From contig JAPUGN010000201.1 of NCBI GenBank assembly GCA_027298165.1, positions 1 to 6,263 of the forward strand: DNA of 6,263 bases, read 5' to 3'. Below are positions 5,127 to 6,263 of the stretch, one piece after another (position 1 is the stretch's first letter; each line of letters starts with the position of its first letter). Source of the stretch: Nitrospinota bacterium. Lineage in GTDB: Bacteria > Nitrospinota > Nitrospinia > Nitrospinales > Nitrospinaceae. Under the pieces are notes generated by a model that did no database searches, was not told the origin of the DNA, and was given only the letters and a program-made list of their open reading frames with translations. The translations under genes and the position numbers were made by a program.

Positions 5127-5707
5127 TTGGAACGGCGTTTCTCGAATTTGTGAGACAGGATAACCCTCCGCGCATCCTCCGCCAGTTGTTTCAAACCCCG
5201 GCGGTTTATTCCCATGATTTTTTTCTTCCAATTATTATCATTGAAATCCGCAGAGGTTTCGTTGGCGGGAACTATCAATAATTTTCGCTGGCGGACGAGA
5301 TAGACTCGTGCGCGGTTGCGGAGTTTGATGAAATCGGAGCGCTCCTTCACAATGTCGCGGCGAAAGACGAGTAGGAGATCGACATCGTATTTTTTACCCA
5401 GGTCGTCCAGCGCCTTGCGCGTTGCCGGTCCAATGAACTCGTCCCGCAAGGTCGCGGGGGCGATACGGGCCGGGTCGATTTTCCGCAGGGTGCGTTTTAA
5501 GGTTACGGGATCGCCGAGGATCGAATCGAATTTTCCGGCGGCAGGGGCGGGGCGGTTCCAAATGACGGCCAGTGACTGCGGGAAGTGAATCATTTTGACC
5601 GCAGAATCGGAAACCCGGGCCTCAAACACGTCGGCAAAAATCGCGCCGGGCATTAAAAGTGCACTCCCAATAATCGCTGTCACCCATATTGCAATCATAC
5701 GCCACAT
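5120..5707 (-). CDS. Exported protein of unknown function
   Basis: I do not recognise this 195-residue protein. Residues 1-25 are a signal peptide (MWR, long hydrophobic core, cleavage likely after IFA), and there is no lipobox. The mature part is basic and lacks cysteine, haem motifs and further membrane segments. A predicted alternating segment KKYDVDLLLVFRR (about 109-121) followed by a short strand-like run (RARVYLVRQRKLLIVPA) and a C-terminal basic helix (LKQLAEDARRVILSHKFEKRR) suggests an alpha/beta fold of the kind seen in periplasmic or lipoprotein accessory proteins, but this is only a visual impression. The start ATG 5707 follows AAGGGGAG closely. ATG 5698 is possible but too far from that site. 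The gene begins 10 nt after ettA ends, with its ribosome binding site in that gap, so the two are probably co-transcribed. Its end overlaps the last cytochrome gene tail to tail by 7 bp. Confidence 0.8.
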   Translation of the reverse strand: MWRMIAIWVTAIIGSALLMPGAIFADVFEARVSDSAVKMIHFPQSLAVIWNRPAPAAGKFDSILGDPVTLKRTLRKIDPARIAPATLRDEFIGPATRKALDDLGKKYDVDLLLVFRRDIVKERSDFIKLRNRARVYLVRQRKLLIVPANETSADFNDNNWKKKIMGINRRGLKQLAEDARRVILSHKFEKRRSNY

Positions 5708-5717
5708 CTTCTCCCCT

Positions 5718-6263
5718 TCACCGGATGGTGAGCTTTTTGTATTTGGAGCGGCGGTTTTCTTCGCGCCCGCCGAGTTCCTTCTTACGTGTTTCCTGATACG
5801 CTTCGAAGTTGCCCTCGAACCACCTCACCTTGCTTTCGCCTTCGAACACTAACAGATGCGTGCAGATGCGGTCGAGGAAAAACCGGTCATGCGAGATTAC
5901 CATCACGCATCCGTTGAAATTGAGGATGGCGTTCTCGAGATTGCCGAGCGTGGTGACGTCGAGATCGTTCGACGGTTCGTCGAGCAGGAGTACGTTGCCG
6001 CCGCGCCTGAGCAGTTTAGCCAAATGGACGCGGTTGCGTTCGCCGCCGGAGAGGTCGCCCACTTTTTCCTGCTGGTCCGAGCCCTTGAAGTTGAACCGCC
6101 CCACATACGCCCGGGCGTTGAGATTACTGCCGGCGATTTCGATCCGGTCGTCGCCACCGGAGATTTCCTCGTACACGGTTTTGTTGTCGTCGAGGTCGTG
6201 CCGGTGCTGGTCGACATAGGAAAGCACGACACTGGGGCCCAATTCCAGAGTGCCGCCGTCGGG
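5718..6263 (-). CDS. ettA: Energy-dependent translational throttle protein EttA (ABC-F), C-terminal part
   Basis: Cytoplasmic ABC-F ATPase that binds the ribosomal E site and gates entry into elongation according to energy state (known for E. coli EttA). Only the last 181 residues are present; the coding frame is open to the right edge and the N-terminal two thirds lie outside. Visible features of the second ATPase domain are the segment LSYVDQ, YVGRFNFKGSDQQ, ABC signature LSGGERNRVHLAK, Walker B LLLDEPSNDLD, H-switch VISHDRFFLDR, and the EttA-type tail WFEGNFEAY...SKYKKLT. RAYVGRFNFKGSDQQ and the KYKxLT ending separate EttA from Uup and other ABC-F proteins. The usual DEPTND reads DEPSND here, a mild substitution. 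The apparent TTG/ATG-type start at 6242 is not a start, since the upstream codons (PDGGTLEL) also match the family. Confidence 0.93.
   Translation of the reverse strand, partial: PDGGTLELGPSVVLSYVDQHRHDLDDNKTVYEEISGGDDRIEIAGSNLNARAYVGRFNFKGSDQQEKVGDLSGGERNRVHLAKLLRRGGNVLLLDEPSNDLDVTTLGNLENAILNFNGCVMVISHDRFFLDRICTHLLVFEGESKVRWFEGNFEAYQETRKKELGGREENRRSKYKKLTIR

Noticed and set aside
5179..5210. Possible terminator for the cytochrome set (CCGCC...GGCGG followed by TTTATT)
   Set aside because: The stem is only 5 bp with a loop of about 16 nt, the T-tract is weak, and it lies inside the opposing gene.
6232..6242. A start codon for the ABC-F protein at TTG 6242
   Set aside because: Codons upstream to the window edge continue the family match, so the gene extends beyond the window.

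Overview
The window suggests a Gram-negative respiratory bacterium. Five of its nine genes carry apparent Sec-type or lipoprotein export signals with no SPI-like retention, four of those encode c-type cytochromes (CxxCH haem sites), and base composition looks moderately GC-rich. There is no taxonomic marker gene. The cytochrome style (tandem small monohaem proteins with an ICPQxR...PRNFTC layout) reminds me of chemolithotrophic lineages such as Nitrospinota or Nitrospirota, but that is an impression, not an identification.

Layout. (1) Left edge, minus strand: a BASS-family sodium symporter cut at its C-terminus by the window edge, then a class I SAM-dependent methyltransferase with an N-terminal hydrophobic segment. 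The 118-bp gap between them holds a dispersed-repeat-like sequence. (2) Positions about 1,740-1,846 form a divergent promoter region: a strong sigma70-like promoter fires left into the methyltransferase, and a weaker candidate with a palindrome over its -35 box fires right. (3) Positions 1,847-5,126, plus strand, are the core of the window: a secreted DUF1566 protein, a monohaem cytochrome c, a di-haem MauG/CcpA-type peroxidase lipoprotein, and two paralogous monohaem cytochromes c. The genes are tightly spaced except for a 108-bp gap before the peroxidase, which holds a second promoter candidate. (4) Right edge, minus strand: the C-terminal third of EttA (an ABC-F translation factor), followed 10 nt later by an exported protein of unknown function whose 3' end overlaps the last cytochrome gene tail to tail.

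How the genes could work together. The five plus-strand products are all predicted to be exported, so they probably form a periplasmic redox module. The small cytochromes could pass electrons to or from the di-haem enzyme. Position-by-position comparison with the Pseudomonas CcpA sequence (from memory) indicates that the di-haem enzyme has Phe in place of the distal His of the peroxidatic haem, and Tyr in place of the distal Met of the electron-transfer haem. The Tyr is the MauG pattern. No mau genes are present, so its substrate (peroxide, or a partner protein to be oxidised) is open. This is the most interesting point in the window. The flanking minus-strand genes look unrelated to the module.
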